Shown here in pieces: positions 38,917 to 48,951 of a stretch of 64,000 bases of DNA; the stretch's first letter is position 1, and each line of letters opens with the position of its first letter. Under the pieces are notes generated by a model. That model made no database searches. It was not told the origin of the DNA and saw only the letters and a list, made by a program, of their open reading frames with translations. Made by a program: the position numbers and the translations under genes. Origin of the DNA: Serripes groenlandicus (taxonomy: Eukaryota > Mollusca > Bivalvia > Cardiida > Cardiidae); contig JASEVX010000008.1 of NCBI GenBank assembly GCA_031761405.1, positions 75,972,744-76,036,743 of the forward strand, written 5' to 3'.

Positions 38917-39471
38917 AGTTACTGAAATATTATGTCTGTATTTAAAGATGGCTGATTTTGTTCGATTCTGTTGATGAGTCTCTTTTCTGATTAATGTTAT
39001 CATTCAACAACTATCCAATCATCCAAACTCATTCATTTATGTGTTTCCTTATTGAGATTTAACATTTAAATAGTTTATTTAGTATTGTGTTTTTTTTACT
39101 AATATAAGCATTACAAACACAAATGTTCATTTAATTTATTACAGTAAAAAACACAGAAAAAATATCTATTCCCTATTCTTCCTTCCATGTCTTAGATACT
39201 ACTCTTCCAATAATATATTTTTTTTATACCATTAGAAAGACAATTTAATTGGCTACAGACTTTATTCTTATACAAAAATTGTTTAAACAATATTTGATAC
39301 AGTAATAGTGTTATAAAATAGACAGGTGTCAAATCAGTACATTTTTCCAATAATGTTTATGGAAATGGTGTCACTTTTTTATCATTAGTTTATTGTTTTT
39401 TTGTTATCAGATAGCATAGCCTTATATGGAATTAAGGTAGTAAAATAGCCAATTCTCTAGGTGGGAAAGGG
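38917..39471. other. Right-hand AT-rich part of the piggyBac-like insertion
   Basis: AT-rich, non-coding, ending GTGGGAAAGGG at the TTAA. No open frame or secondary repeat is recognised. Confidence 0.5.
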
Positions 39472-39887
39472 TTAAGTGACCCTCTAAATAAACTTGAAGC
39501 CATATTGAAAAACAGGGCAGCAAGGCGGCATCAGAAAAGGTGCAAAATGACAAAAACTTTATAATTCCATTCTTATTAAAGTTCTTGTTAGATTTCAAGA
39601 TATAAATGGCCTTTACTGATAGGCTGTTTCTTGAGAAGTGTCCACTCCTTGCAGTTTCATTTGCACTCCCTGATAAAATTTTCCCAGATATTTGCAGTTA
39701 AATATTTGCTACTAATTTACTATCAATTAGGTGATCGATTTAGGGCCATCTTGGCCCTCTTGTTTAAATTACTAGTATTAAACCCACTTTAATAATGAAA
39801 TGAAACAATATCAATTTGTTTTGCTCATGAAAGGTGGTTGATGAAATAAATCCGTTATTTGGTCTGTTACTGACCCACTACGGAAAA

Positions 39888-40183
39888 ATGTTGTGTTCAT
39901 TTTCATACACACAATTTACAGTTGTAATATTGTTAGTGATTTCCGTGATTTTGGGATAGAAAAAGGCGATTTTAAAGGAAGAATTGATGAATGGCGGCCA
40001 TTTTTGTCGACTATTGACTTCAAACTGACCCACTATAGAAATTTAGGGGGTCACCACGTGACTGCTCTTGTCCAATGAAATCGCTAGTTTCTAGTGGGAG
40101 GTGAAATAAATTGTTTTTAATAGTCAGTAGCCAAACAGTTTTATTATACCTCACGTGACTTTGTAATGTTAAATTCTTATATA
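39888..40183 (+). other. Intron spacer
   Basis: Non-coding. CTGACCCACTATAG at 40025 and TAGTTTCTAGTGGGA near 40085 are weak echoes of the TIR at 39881 and may be a decayed neighbouring copy. Confidence 0.4.
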
Positions 40184-41189
40184 CAGTCAAACTTGTATTA
40201 AGATACCACCCAAGGGAAATGCTGTAAGTGGTCTCTTAAGACAGGTGGTCTCTTATTGAGGTACAAATCTATGTTTCGTTTTTTTGGTCTTATGTATACT
40301 ACATTATACATGTATTGGTATTAAAGAATAAATAACAATAAACATTTTGTTGTTCTTCTAATTTTATGTTTTATTTCAATATTAATCATAATTATTTGCA
40401 AAAGTGTAAGTTGATAAATAAAACATATACGTATTATGAAAAAAATAAAATGGAACCCGATTAAATACACTTTCATTGTCTTGAATTTTATGATAAACTG
40501 TATTGTCAAGTGTTTGTTTACAGATTTATTAATTAAATCTACTAAAAGGGTCGATTAAATAAACGTGCTATCACCATTAGAAAGCAAAAAACAAAAAAAG
40601 ATCCAATTAAAGAGATCAAAAAGTCTGACCAAAGTTATCGTAATTTAAACCATAAACAAACCCCAAACTATCCAACTGGGGTGATTTAATACGGACAATA
40701 ATTGACGTTAAAGTGTATTAAAAACAAACTGCTAACAAAGCAATTATCGTCTTTTACCCACTGTGATACATCTGCAGTATTTGAGAACCGTAACAAGGAC
40801 AATAATTGTAGCTAAAGTGTATTAACTACAAACTGCTAACAGCACAATTATCGTTTTCTTCCCACTGTAATACACGTCTGCAGAATTTGACCTCAGGTTA
40901 TTTTACATGCAACACCTTACTCTTTATCATTTAAACCTGGCATGTGTACACCACTTCTGTGTTGTTTACACGTGACATTGTGTTAGGATTATTTGACTGT
41001 TAGATTTAAGGTCGCTGAACCGTGGATTTTTATTAAAATGGGAAGTATTTTAGTGTCCGTTGGTCGCAGAAAGCAGGAACTCGCTTATTGCAGGTTAATT
41101 TATGAATAAAAAACATCGGGGGAGTTCAATGTGGTCGCTTACACCAGGGGGTCGGTTATACCAGGTGGTCGGTAGTACAGGTTTGACTG
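40184..41189. mobile_element. TA-flanked TIR element, Tc1/mariner-like non-autonomous
   Basis: The left end CAGTCAAACTTGTATTAAG and the right end TAGTACAGGTTTGACTG are imperfect inverted copies flanked by TA. The ends carry repeated GGTGGTC motifs (GACAGGTGGTCTCTTATT, CCAGGTGGTCGGTAG). The interior is AT-rich with no transposase. A TA target and CAGT ends fit the Tc1/mariner group. Size is about 1.0 kb. Confidence 0.75.
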
Positions 41190-41240
41190 TACTCATCATG
41201 GGCAATGTTTTACTGTCTCATGATAACATTACGTTTTTGA

Positions 41241-41368
41241 CCGGTTAACAGTTTACTGTAGCATGGCACACGCCTTAAAATATTGGTTATGCATGTGCAT
41301 GACGTCATTTCAAACAATAACGTCACCTTTTAGACGCGCTTGCCATGTAACAGTATACTGTTAACCGG
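41241..41368. mobile_element. Small palindromic MITE
   Basis: CCGGTTAACAGTTTACTGTA and GCATGGCA at the left mirror TTGCCATGTAACAGTATACT and GTTAACCGG at the right. The element is 128 bp with a short unique centre containing TGACGTCATT. It is non-coding. Confidence 0.75.
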
Positions 41369-41731
41369 AATATTCATATGTGTGTGTTACATTGTAGTAG
41401 ATATACCCATGTTCACCTCCCCTACAAAGATTCAGAATAAATTGAATAAACCTGTAATTTTGTTCGGTATAATAATAACTGAAGTAAAATCAAGTTTTGA
41501 TTTTAAGCTTTTTGACGCCTTTGCGTCAAATGACTTTTGAAACATTGTGGCAAAGGAGAAATTTCTTCTGTTGGCACACTCTTTTCAACTATTCCACAAT
41601 TATAGTTTCAGAAATTAGATAAAAGAGTTTGAAACATTTCTGTTTGATTTAGAATTGTTAGACAGTTTGTTTGAAAGCAGCACTATGAGATTAAGAAAGT
41701 GCTTCAAGTTTAACTGAATACTCTATTCCAG
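41369..41731 (+). other. Intron end before the VVIDAF exon
   Basis: Contains a hairpin-MITE fragment (GAAACATTGTGGCAAAGGAG near 41538). It ends in CTCTATTCCAG, a good acceptor. No additional exon is seen. Confidence 0.5.
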
Positions 41732-41824
41732 GTGGTGATTGATGCGTTTCGGTTGATAATTCCCAACATGATGGTGCTAGGTCAGGAACCGAGACAGACT
41801 ACTTCGAACCTGGGACATTTACAG
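41732..41824 (+). CDS. PSMD14: PSMD14-like exon, truncated at a transposon junction
   Basis: Phase 0, 31 codons: [20 protein letters not shown] then [11 protein letters not shown]. The family continues with about five residues (KPSIQ-like) before ALIHG; they are absent from both this exon and the next. The exon stops at CAG|GTAAAA, and from that GT onward the DNA is the 3' end of an AGCTCCACTGGC-family element. Asn is replaced by Ile in LIIPN. The frame is kept across the junction. Confidence 0.85.
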
Positions 41825-41922
41825 GTAAAAAAAATAGCCACCAGGGGGCAGGGCTGTTTGGAGAATTTATTTTTTGCCTTATGGCCGTGGAGCGATACTG
41901 GCCCTCTTGGGCCTCTTGTTTT
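41825..41922 (+). mobile_element. 3' end fragment of the AGCTCCACTGGC family
   Basis: GTAAAAAAAATAGCCACCAG through TATGGCCGTGGAGCGATACT to GGCCCTCTTGGGCC and TCTTGTTT matches 20647-20742 almost base for base. Only the last ~98 bp of the element are present, and they begin exactly at the exon boundary. Confidence 0.88.
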
Positions 41923-42269
41923 CTACACACATGTATGAACGTTTACTTTACTGTAGATTTAATGTTTTGGAGATGTTAATGTATTATGATTGACATAACA
42001 TGTATCTTCAGTAGCTAGAATGATTTTGATATAAATTACTAATTTGGATAATCATGCAATTATGTATGTAACTAAGAGTGAAGGGAGGAAGACTAGAGTG
42101 ACTCTAGATTTTCATATTTACACATTGTCCTTTGAGCTTGTCATCACAATACTTAAACCTTACCTTATAACTCATAAACCTTCAACATTAACTGAAACTT
42201 GGTACACATGTTCCTAGGAATAATATGTATGTCTATACCAAGTCACATCATTATTCAGTACTGTCCCTT
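41923..42269 (+). other. Intron spacer
   Basis: AT-rich and non-coding. I looked here for a 15-base micro-exon encoding the missing residues. The nearest match (AAACCTTCAACA, near 42176) has no AG before it. Confidence 0.5.
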
Positions 42270-43232
42270 CAGGCCTCGACAAATTTTTTTAGGGTCACTC
42301 GCCCTGCAGGGCGAGTGACCCTAAAAATGTACTCGCCCTGCACAAAAGTTACTAGCCCTGCACTTTTACCGGGGAAAAACTGCCACACAATATACACATG
42401 GGCTTGTTTTGCAGCCACTGACTCAAATTCACTGTAAAAGCAATGGTTTCTATCATTTATTGTTTCATAAGACCATAGGAAACTTCAGCCTTACCAAATA
42501 CAAAATTTGATCGTTTTATAGCCTTTTTCAAGCGCTGATGGTAGTTTTTTCTGATATTTATTATTTCTTGACATTTAGGTCAAATCGTTTTCATCGTATT
42601 AATAAATCATCTAGACGCTTTAGGTATAAATGCATGCGTCTTCAATAAGTAATTTTGTTCTCATTTATCCGCCGGCGCGGTTAACGTTATCAACATAGAC
42701 AGCTATTGCAACGATAAAATATCATATTTAACATTAAATTGAGTCTAAAAAATATGCAGCTTATCATTTAAATACATGAAAATCCAATTCACGTCAGCGA
42801 AAGATTTCGTCGGACGCCATGTTTTTTCTTAAAAACACGTGGTTACGACAAGACGAAATGGGTAAAAAATAATTAAACGAAATATCACCCAACTCCCAAT
42901 ACTTATTGTACAAATAAGAAATATAATTATTTCGTTAAATATTTGTTTCGGATAAATAATTGCAACACCTGAATGGATATACGGCACTGAGAAATGTTGC
43001 GATTTGTTTTAAAATGTAAACAACAGCGACAGGCCAAGAATGTTTTTGATTTTGTCAGAAAAGCAAGTTACAAAATTAAAATTAGGCTAGACGGCCAGAA
43101 TTGTGAATGGGTCCGTAATTGAATCTGGAGAATCTTACTCGCCCTGTCGGGCGAGCGTGATCAATTTGTTTCTCGCCTGACCTCAACATTCACTCGCAAA
43201 TGCGAGCGGGCGAGTGGATTTATCGAGGCCTG
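42270..43232. mobile_element. TIR DNA element with CAGGCCTCGA ends
   Basis: Ends CAGGCCTCGACAAAT and ATTTATCGAGGCCTG are inverted copies, each directly flanked by CCCTT. Inside the left end is a perfect hairpin around GTCACTCGCCCTGCAGG. TACTCGCCCTG-type motifs recur at both ends. It is 963 bp and non-coding. The CAGG start is hAT-like, but the five-base flank is shorter than the usual eight. Confidence 0.78.
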
Positions 43233-43503
43233 CCCTTTATCAACTTAGAATAAAACAGACAAGCATTGACGTTCTTGTTGGTGTTATGTTTGCAGGTATA
43301 AACAGTATATACAAACACAATATTGTTGTATAGTTAACAGATAAAGAGGTTATCAGGGGTACTTAATAATACAATTTAAGAAGTGTTAACTGTTGAAGAT
43401 TTTTTATATAAAATAAATAAACCGTAAAAGGATAATATCAGACGAGCATCAGGCACCGGCAGGCGGTGCTCTTGTTATATTTTATTTTTTTGTTTGTTTT
43501 CAG
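43233..43503 (+). other. Intron end with a CTCTTGTT-type terminal fragment
   Basis: Just before the exon, 43462-43476 contains GGCACCGGCAGGCGGTGC then TCTTGTT, a 3' hairpin and terminus of another hairpin family. A T-rich tract and TTTTCAG follow as the acceptor. Confidence 0.6.
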
Positions 43504-43704
43504 GCCTTGATTCACGGTTTGAATCGTCATTACTATTCTATTGCAATCAACTATAGAAAGAATGAACTAGAACAGAAAATGTTGCTGAATCTCCACAAAA
43601 AGAGCTGGGTAGATGGACTAAAGTTAGAGGACTATAAAAATCACTGCAATACAAATGAAACGGTTGTAAAGGAGATGCTTGATTTGGCCAGGAACTATCA
43701 CAAG
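43504..43704 (+). CDS. PSMD14: PSMD14-like exon, end of MPN domain
   Basis: Phase 0, 67 codons: [67 protein letters not shown], ending at AAG|GTCATT. This matches the segment that precedes the C-terminal helices in RPN11. The frame stays open past the GT for another 27 codons, but that translation no longer resembles the family, so the donor is real or was real. The final ~53-residue exon is not seen downstream in this window. Confidence 0.88.
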
Positions 43705-44280
43705 GTCATTGCAATATTGAACCATCTCGGTGGTGTAGTACATGTAGTTACAGCATCCTGGCTCATACCAAACAAACACTTTAAATAGGAAACTAATGCC
43801 TATCTTTCTTGAAGCTCGGGGTTGGGAGAATAGCAATACAACTGATTCATTGGTCTGGGGACTTACCCAGCAAATGTTATTTAACTGAAATACTGTTATA
43901 AATGGCTTTAAACATTTTTACATATTCAAATCTCTTGTTTTGAACGTCTTGCAATTTTATCGGCTAATTAATATTTAGACATTTTTGTGACCCTATGTCT
44001 GTCCTTGGTCCATCTGACCGTATGCCTGTCCTTGGTCCATCTGACCGTATGTCTGTCCTTGGTCCATCTGACTGTATGTCTGGCCTTCAGGCATTCATTA
44101 TCTGGCATGTGGCCAGGTGACACGCATTTTGTTTGTTATTCAAATTTAAAGAAACTACAAACTTGTTGTTCAAAAATGTGGTATAAAAACAAGTATAACC
44201 TAAACAGAATTTATTATTTGATGACATTTCTTTAACTAGTAGGATCTAAGTTTTAATGTGGACCACTTGTTCTGCTTTTT
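43705..44280 (+). other. Spacer with a short 27-bp tandem repeat
   Basis: 43988-44085 holds about 3.5 copies of a 27-bp unit (TATGTCTGTCCTTGGTCCAT plus CTGACCG). The remainder is AT-rich and non-coding. No PSMD14 C-terminal exon is recognised. Confidence 0.6.
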
Positions 44281-44702
44281 AGCTCATCTGTGCTCAAAGA
44301 TGAGATTTTGGGATCACTATCATATGTCATATGTAAACAATTGCTTCAATGACATCTCCTAAACTGCATGGCCAATTTTGATGACACTTCACAGGGATGT
44401 TTCTTGGGTTTTGCCCTTTTAAAATTGCTCAAAGAAATTAAACCCAAGCAGAACTGGTTGCCATGGCAACCTAAATTAAAAACTTGAAAATCTTCCTGTT
44501 TGAAACAGAAAGGCTTAGAGCTTAGCATTTTGTTGTGTGGCATTGCCTAGTATACCTCTCTCAAGACTGTTCAATTTTATGCCCCTGGACCCAAAATTTA
44601 CCCCAGTCCGGAGGTTTCCTGTTTTACTATTATAGATATAAAGGCAATTTAAACTTGTTAAAGCCGTGCCAGTTGGTAAAAAAAAAACAACAGTATATTT
44701 TT
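44281..44702 (+). mobile_element. 5' fragment of an AGCTCATCTGTGC-type element
   Basis: Begins AGCTCATCTGTGCTCAAAG and ATGAG, a terminal hairpin, then diverged versions of the usual internal blocks (TGACACTTCACAGGGATG, GGTTGCCATGGCAACC). It is cut by the element starting at 44703 after a T-run, and no continuation is recognised on the other side. Confidence 0.6.
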
Positions 44703-46280
44703 AGCCACCTGAGCTTTGCTCAAGGTGAGTTATTGTGATCGCCTTTTGTCCGGCGTCGTCGTGCGTCGTGCGTCAACTTTTTCTCCTCAGTAACCAGTGG
44801 GTCAATTTGGATGAAACTTCACAGAAAGCATCCTCTCATTGACCTCACCAGAATTCCTTCAAATGTTTGGGATCCATGCAAAATTCTGGTTTCCATGGCA
44901 ACGAAACCGAAAAAACTTCAAAATTCTTCTTCTCCCAAATTGGTTGGCAGATTTTCAAATAATTTTGTAGAAATGTTCCTTGGATGACCCTCTTCAGATT
45001 CCTTCAAGCCGTGTTGATTGGTCGAAAAACATGGCCGCCAGGGGGGGCGGGGCTATTTTGCCTTATATGGCTATAGTGAAAACTTAAAAAATCTTCTCCT
45101 CCGAAAATGTAAGGACGATTTTCAAATTATTTTGTAGAAATGTTCCTTGGGTGACCCTCTATCAGATTCCTTCAAGCCATGTAGATTGGTCGAAAAACAT
45201 GGCAGCCAGGGGGTCGGGGCTATTTTGCCTTATATGGCTATAGTGCAAACTTAAAAAATCTTCTCCTCCAAAAGTGTCAGGCCGATTTTCAAATAATTTT
45301 GTAGAAATGTTCCTTGGGTTATCCTCTATCAGATTCCTTCAAGCCATGTTGATTGGTCAAAAAACATGGCCGCCAGGGGGCGGGGCTATTTTGCCTTATA
45401 TGGCCAAAGTGAAAACTTAAAAAATCTTCAACATCTTCTCCTCAGTAATCAGTGGGTCAATTGGGATGAAACTTCACATAAAGCATCCTCTTAATGACCT
45501 CACCAGAATTCCTTCAAATTTTAGGGATCCATGCAGAATTCTGGTTTCCATGGCAACGAAACGAAAAAAACTTCAAAATTCTTCTTCTCCCAAACTGGTT
45601 GGCAGATTTTCAAATAATTTTGTAGAAATGTTCCTTGGATGACCCTCTACCAGATTCCTTCAAGCCATGTTGATTGGTCAAAAAACACGGCCGCCAGGGG
45701 GGCAGGGCTATTTTGCCTTATATGGCTATAGTGAAAACTTAAAAAAATCTTCTTCTCCGAAAGTGTCAGGCTGATTTTCAAATGATTTTGTAGAAATGTT
45801 CCTTGGGTGACCCTCTATCAGATTCCTTCAAGCCATGTTGATTGGTCGAAAAACATGGCCGCCAGGGGGGGGGCGGTGCTATTTTGCCTTATATGGCTAT
45901 AGTGCAAACTTAAAAAATCTTCTTCTCCAAAAGTGTCGGCCCGATTTTCAAATAATTTTGTAGAAATGTTCCTTGGATGACCCACTTTCAGATTCCTTCA
46001 AGCCATGTTGATTGGTCAAAAAACATGGCCGCCAGTAGGCAGGGCTATTTTGCATTATATGGCTATAGTGAAAACTTAAAAAATCTTCACCTCCAAAAGT
46101 ATCTGGCCGATTTTCAAATAATTTTGTAGAAATGTTCCTAGGGTGACCCTCTATCAGATTCCTTCAAGCCAAGTTGATTGGTCGGAAACTGGCTGCCAGG
46201 GGGCGAGGCTTATATAGCTAAAGTGAACAAATAATAAAAAATCAGGTGAGCGATTCAAGGGCCATCATGGCCCTCTTGTT
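44703..46280 (+). mobile_element. CTCTTGTT-family element with a duplicated 5' block
   Basis: Starts AGCCACCTGAGCTTTGCTC and AAGGTGAG, and ends AGGTGAGCGATTCA, GGGCCATCATGGCCC and TCTTGTT. The leader block (CAGTGGGTCAATT.GGATGAA type) occurs twice, near 44796 and 45448, so two copies have been joined by recombination. Tandem units carry AACATGGCCGCCAGGGGG. It is non-coding. Confidence 0.83.
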
Positions 46281-46301
46281 ATACTTTATTGTGGATTTAT
46301 T

Positions 46302-48503
46302 AGCTCACCTATGCACGAGCATTTTGTCGTGCTCCGTGCGTCGTACGTCGTCAACATTTCAGCTTGTTAACACACTACAGGCTACAATTAGCATCCAATC
46401 TTCATGAAAGTTTATCAGAATATTCATCTCCATCAAATCTTGGACAAGTTCGAAACTGGGCCATATGAGGTCAAAAACAAGGTCACTAGGTCAAATTGAA
46501 GGGAAATCTTGTTAACACTCTGGAGGCCACATTTTCAACTTGAGCATGTTGAAACTTTATCAGAATGTTTGTCTTGATGATATGTAGGTCAAGTTCGAAC
46601 ATGGGTCATGTCGGGTCAAAAAGTAGGTCACTAGGTCAAATTGAAGGAAAATCTTGTTAACACTCCAGAGGCCGCAATTTTTGTAAAAATGTTTGTCTTA
46701 AAAATATCTAGGTCAAGTTCGAATATGGGTAATGCCGGTTCAAAAACTAGGTCACTAGGCCAAATTGAAGGGTAATCTTGTTAACACTGTAGAGGCCACA
46801 ACTTCAACTTGAGCATGTTGAAATTTTGTCAGAATGTTTGTCTTAAAGATATCTAGGTCAAGTTTAAATATGGGTTATATTGGGTCAGAAACTAGGTCAC
46901 TAGGCCAAATTGAGGGAAAATCTTGTTAACACTTTGGATGCCACATGTTTTGCTTAAGCAGCTTGAAATTTGGTCAGAATGTTTGTCTAAATGATATCTA
47001 GGCCAAGTTCGAATATGGGTTATGCCGGGTTAAAAACTAGGTCACTAGGCCAAATTGAAGGGTAATCTTGTTAACACTCTTGATACTGCATTTTTAACTT
47101 GAGCATGATGAAACTTAATCAGAATGTTTTTCTTGATGATATGTAAGTCAAGTTCGATCATGGGTCATGTTGGATCAAAAAATAGGTCACTAGGTCAAAT
47201 TGAAGGAAAATCTTGTTAACACTCTAGAAGCCGCATTTTTTGCTTCAGAAGTTTGAAATTTTGTCAGAATGTTTGTCTGAATAATATATCTAGGTCAATT
47301 TCGAATATGGGTCATATTGGGTCAGAAACTAGGTCACTAGGCTAAATTGAAGGAACATCTTGTTAACTCTGTAGAAGACGCATTTTTTGCTACAGCAGCT
47401 TGAAATTTGGTCAGAATGTTTGTCTGAATTATATCTAGGTCAAGTTCGAATATGGGTCATATTGGGTCAGAAACAAGGTCAATAAAGGAAAATATTGTTC
47501 AAACTCCGGAGGCCACATTTTTAGCTCATCTGTGCACGAAGTGCTCAAGGTGAGTTATTGTGATCGCCCTATGTCCGGCGTCCGTCAACATTTTCCCCTC
47601 TGTAACCGGTGGGTCAACTGGGATGAAACTTCACAGAAAGCATCCTCTCAATGTCCTCACGAGAATTCCTTAAACATTTTGGGATCCATGCAGAATTCTG
47701 GTTGCCATGGCAACGAAACGAAAAAAACTAGTGAAAACTTAAAAAATCTTCTTCTCCGAAAGTGTCGGGCCGATTTTCAAATAATTTGGTAGAAATGTTC
47801 CTTAAGTGACCCACTTTCAGATTCCTTCAAGCCATGTTGATTGGTCGAAAAACATGGCCGCCAGGGGGGGGCGGGGCTATTATGCCTTATATGGCTATAG
47901 TGAAAACTTAAAAAATCTTCTCCTCCGAAAGTGTGGGGCCGATTTTCATATAAGTTTGTAAAAATGTTCCCTGGATGACCCTCTATCAGATTCCTTCAAG
48001 CCATGTTGATTGGTCGAAAAACATGACCACCAGGGGGGGCGGGGCTATTTTGCCTTATATGGTTATAGTGAAAACTTAAAAAATCTTCTCCTCCTAAAGT
48101 GTCAGGCCAATTTTCAAATAATTTTGTAGAAATATTCCTAGGGCGACCCTCTATCAGATTCCTTCAAGCCAAGCTGATTGGTTGGAAACTATGGTCGACA
48201 GGGGGCGGGGCTTATATAGCTAAAGAGAAAAAAAAATCAGGTGAGTGATCCAGGGACATCATGGCCCTTTTGTTACTTTAAGCAAGTTGAAAATTTGTCA
48301 GAATGTTGTCTTGATGATATCTAGTCCATGTTCGTATATGGGTCATATCAGGTTAAAAAATATAGATCACTAGGCCAAATGAAGGTAAATATTGTTAACA
48401 CTGTGGAGGTTGCATTCAGAATAATTGTCTTGATGTGTTTTGCATTGCAGTGCATTGTATAATAAAGGTGAGCGATCCAGGGCCATCATGGCCCTCTTGT
48501 TTT
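46302..48503 (+). mobile_element. AGCTCACCTATGC-type element with 140-bp units, interrupted
   Basis: Begins AGCTCACCTATGCACGAGC and a GTCGTGCTCCGTGC stretch. It then carries units of about 140 bp (TCACTAGGTCAAATTGAAGG ... CTTGTTAACACTCTGGAGGC ... GTCAGAATGTTTGTCTTGAT) and ends AGGTGAGCGATCCA, GGGCCATCATGGCCC and TCTTGTTT. A family-1 copy (47523-48274) interrupts it after ATTTTT; the unit resumes at ACTTTAAGCAAGTTGAAA. Confidence 0.83.
47523..48274 (+). mobile_element. Nested CTCTTGTT-family element
   Basis: Starts AGCTCATCTGTGCACGAAG, contains the GGTCAACTGGGATGAAAC leader and three tandem units, and ends GGTGAGTGATCCA, GGGACATCATGGCCC and TTTTGTT. It is a slightly diverged copy lying in a T-run of its host. 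Confidence 0.82.
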
Positions 48504-48838
48504 AAAAATATTCTTGAACTAGATGGACCTTCTTGGCAGAGAGTAAAACTAGCCATCTGCGCACTCCCAGCAGGAGGTCAGAGTCTCACAATGACAACTA
48601 AAAAATGCACTTGTGCAGTTTTGACCTGAAAAGGATGCAAGAACAAAATATTCATTTCCAATATTACTCATCATCTTCATTATTTACATTTTTGCTCACC
48701 TCCAATTCTCACTGCAGTCCTTATTGACCTCTTTGTGTTGCAGTGCCATAAAACCTAATTCATTAAGTCTCTAACAAAGTGAAATGTATAAAACTTTCAC
48801 TTCGGTGAGCAATTGAGGGCCATCATGACCCTCTTGTT
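48504..48838 (+). mobile_element. 3' remnant of a further CTCTTGTT element
   Basis: Ends GGTGAGCAATTGA, GGGCCATCATGACCC and TCTTGTT at 48838, the usual terminus with one change in the hairpin. The sequence before it is unrelated to the tandem units known here, and its start could not be found. Confidence 0.5.
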
Positions 48839-48951
48839 CAATTGCCGCCTCGAGAGCAGGCAACCAGTGTTCAATCCACAGTCTTGTCAAACCAAAGCTG
48901 TTGAAGATGGAAGCAATAATTTCTCTGTTTGGCTCAGGATTGCAGGGATAG

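Larger units (their letters stand above)
29326..39471. mobile_element. piggyBac-like insertion flanked by TTAA
   Basis: TTAA lies on both sides (29322-29325, 39472-39475). The left end is CCCTTTACCAC and the right end is GTGGGAAAGGG, the CCC...GGG termini and TTAA target of the piggyBac superfamily. The uninterrupted site is preserved in the sister copy near 37895-37920 (TTCCTTAAGTGACC). No transposase frame is found in its 10,146 bp, most of which is later nested DNA. It is therefore a non-autonomous or gutted element. Its own sequence is probably 29326-30266, 30551-31312 and 38917-39471. Confidence 0.85.
28564..39765 (+). mobile_element. CTCTTGTT-family element split by a 10-kb insertion
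   Basis: The left piece (28564-29325) starts AGCTATTCTGATCACTCTG and a GTCCGTCG stretch and ends GAAATGTTCCTTAA. The right piece (39472-39765) resumes TTAAGTGACCCTCTAAATAA and ends AGGGCCATCTTGGCCC plus TCTTGTTT. Put side by side, the pieces match the uninterrupted copies at 36639-38202 and (inverted) 12204-13752, with TTAA present once in those copies. Confidence 0.88.
28359..39881. mobile_element. TIR element hosting nested insertions
   Basis: The left end GTAGTGGGTCAGTAACAGAC and the right end GTCTGTTACTGACCCACTAC are inverted copies. The match continues inward for about 85 bp (TTTATTTC, CCACCTTTCATGAGCAAAA, AATTGATATTGTTTCATT). Both ends are flanked by GGAAAA (28353-28358, 39882-39887), consistent with a 6-bp target duplication. 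Its own non-nested sequence is only about 300 bp, so the original was a small MITE. Everything from 28564 to 39765 was inserted later. Confidence 0.75.

Noticed and set aside
43705..43788. Extension of the last PSMD14-like exon past AAG|GTCATT
   Set aside because: The translation after the GT no longer resembles the family; it is intronic read-through.
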